From: an uncultured Rubritalea sp.
GTDB taxonomy: Bacteria; Verrucomicrobiota; Verrucomicrobiia; Verrucomicrobiales; Akkermansiaceae
Length of the DNA stretch: 6,432 bases
Direction: 5' to 3'
Assembly (NCBI GenBank): GCA_937951395.1
Contig: CALFBV010000183.1
Location: forward strand, 1-6,432
Positions 5,838 through 6,432 of this stretch are shown here, one piece after another. How positions within the stretch are numbered: position 1 is the first letter of the stretch; each line of letters begins with the position of its first letter. The notes under the pieces were generated by a model, which was given only the letters and a program-made list of their open reading frames with translations, did no database searches and had not been told where the DNA came from. The translations under genes and the position numbers were made by a program.

Positions 5838-6432
5838 ATGAAGGCAATTCCAAAAGAATTTTTGAATATAGAAGAACCGACAGATTATTTCAAGGGAGTG
5901 GGAAAGGAAGATCTTCCCACACCTAGGAATATCCTTATGTTTTTTAGGAAGACTCGGGAAAAATTGCAACAGAATTCTGTGCAGAACCGTTCCCATCACA
6001 GGTTTGTTTTAGCTTTTAATGTGAAGACCGTTGGTAATGTCCAGATTAACCAGTTGTCTCATAAATTCATTCCTGGTCAGGCAATGCTCATCCACCCTTA
6101 CCAATTTCACCACTTTGCGCAGTTGGAATCATCGGAGCTTGAATGGCTCTTTTGTACGTTTGATCTCGAGCAAGGTGGACTACTAGAGTCATTACGCAAT
6201 GGGGTGGTTACCGTCGCTCCTGATACTCATAACCTCGTTATCGAACTACTGAGGTTATGGTATACAGGACAGCAGGGAGAGTATTTACAGGCAGCGCTGC
6301 TGCGGCTACTACTAAGCATTAAGAGAGATGGGCAGGCTACAGCTACGGATCTACTGCCCGAGGTTCCTGACAATCTACTTCGAAAGATTAACCGTCTGTT
6401 ATCTGAAATGAATGGGCGCACTAAACTAGTTA
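5838..6432 (+). CDS. AraC-family transcriptional regulator, N-terminal part (runs off window end)
   Basis: An open frame from ATG 5838-5840 continues for 198 codons without a stop to the window edge. Residues 54-110 read as a cupin-like AraC sensing domain: H-R-F-V-L-A-F-N (54-61), then F-I-P-G-Q-A-M-L-I-H-P-Y-Q-F-H-H-F (77-93), the usual beta-strand/turn pattern with a histidine-rich ligand pocket, and L-E-W-L-F-C-T-F-D-L-E (101-111). A helical linker follows (130-165), and L-L-R-K-I-N-R-L-L-S-E-M-N (180-192) looks like the start of the AraC helix-turn-helix domain, which lies outside the window. It is divergent from the kinase gene across 136 bases that carry paired repeats, so it probably controls the operon in response to a sugar or related inducer. 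The start is uncertain: no Shine-Dalgarno lies close to 5838, GAGGTGG at 5810-5816 is too far, and an out-of-frame ATG at 5819 fits that motif better. Confidence 0.8.
   Translation, partial: MKAIPKEFLNIEEPTDYFKGVGKEDLPTPRNILMFFRKTREKLQQNSVQNRSHHRFVLAFNVKTVGNVQINQLSHKFIPGQAMLIHPYQFHHFAQLESSELEWLFCTFDLEQGGLLESLRNGVVTVAPDTHNLVIELLRLWYTGQQGEYLQAALLRLLLSIKRDGQATATDLLPEVPDNLLRKINRLLSEMNGRTKLV

Noticed and set aside
5817..5999. 60-aa minus-strand frame across the regulator start
   Set aside because: Antisense shadow of the regulator's N-terminus with no similarity or start signal.
6227..6421. 64-aa minus-strand frame opposite the AraC-type regulator
   Set aside because: It is antisense to a continuous 198-codon frame with a recognisable cupin domain, and it has no ribosome site.

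Overview
The window holds one five-gene operon on the minus strand, a divergently transcribed AraC-type regulator that runs off the right edge, and a left flank that looks like the worn end of a mobile region. Base composition is moderate (mid-40s % GC by eye). Several genes lack a clear Shine-Dalgarno sequence, and the combination of an unusual ROK-like kinase, a PIG-L deacetylase and an AraC regulator fits a member of the PVC group (Verrucomicrobiota or Lentisphaerota type) or a similar aquatic or host-associated heterotroph. That placement is an inference; no taxonomic marker gene is present.

Left flank (1-485). The window opens inside the last codons of an ISAs1-type transposase (3-134, + strand). 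It is followed by about 250 bases with no convincing gene, and then by a clean 3' half of a tRNA-Tyr gene (387-442, anticodon loop to encoded CCA) whose 5' half is missing. A tRNA 3' half next to an IS is the usual appearance of an integration scar, so the region to the left may be a genomic island and the operon may lie on the ancestral side of its boundary.

Operon (5701 down to 486, minus strand). In transcription order: a 452-aa ROK-like sugar kinase with a long N-terminal extension, a PIG-L/LmbE zinc deacetylase, glucosamine-6-phosphate deaminase (nagB), L-threonine 3-dehydrogenase (tdh) and glycine C-acetyltransferase (kbl). Junctions are +5, 0, +22 and -4 bases, so one mRNA is very likely. 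The first three genes read as an amino-sugar module in which the PIG-L enzyme takes the place normally held by NagA: deacetylate, phosphorylate, then deaminate to fructose 6-phosphate. The last two form the classical threonine route: threonine to 2-amino-3-ketobutyrate, then glycine plus acetyl-CoA. Co-transcription suggests a substrate that supplies both N-acetylated hexosamine and threonine, such as Thr-rich O-glycosylated protein. This is a hypothesis.

Right flank (5702-6432). A 136-base AT-rich divergent control region carries two copies of a 14-15-base motif exactly 30 bases apart, overlapping the best -35 candidates. It is a plausible operator for the AraC-family regulator that starts at 5838 and is cut off just as its DNA-binding domain should begin.
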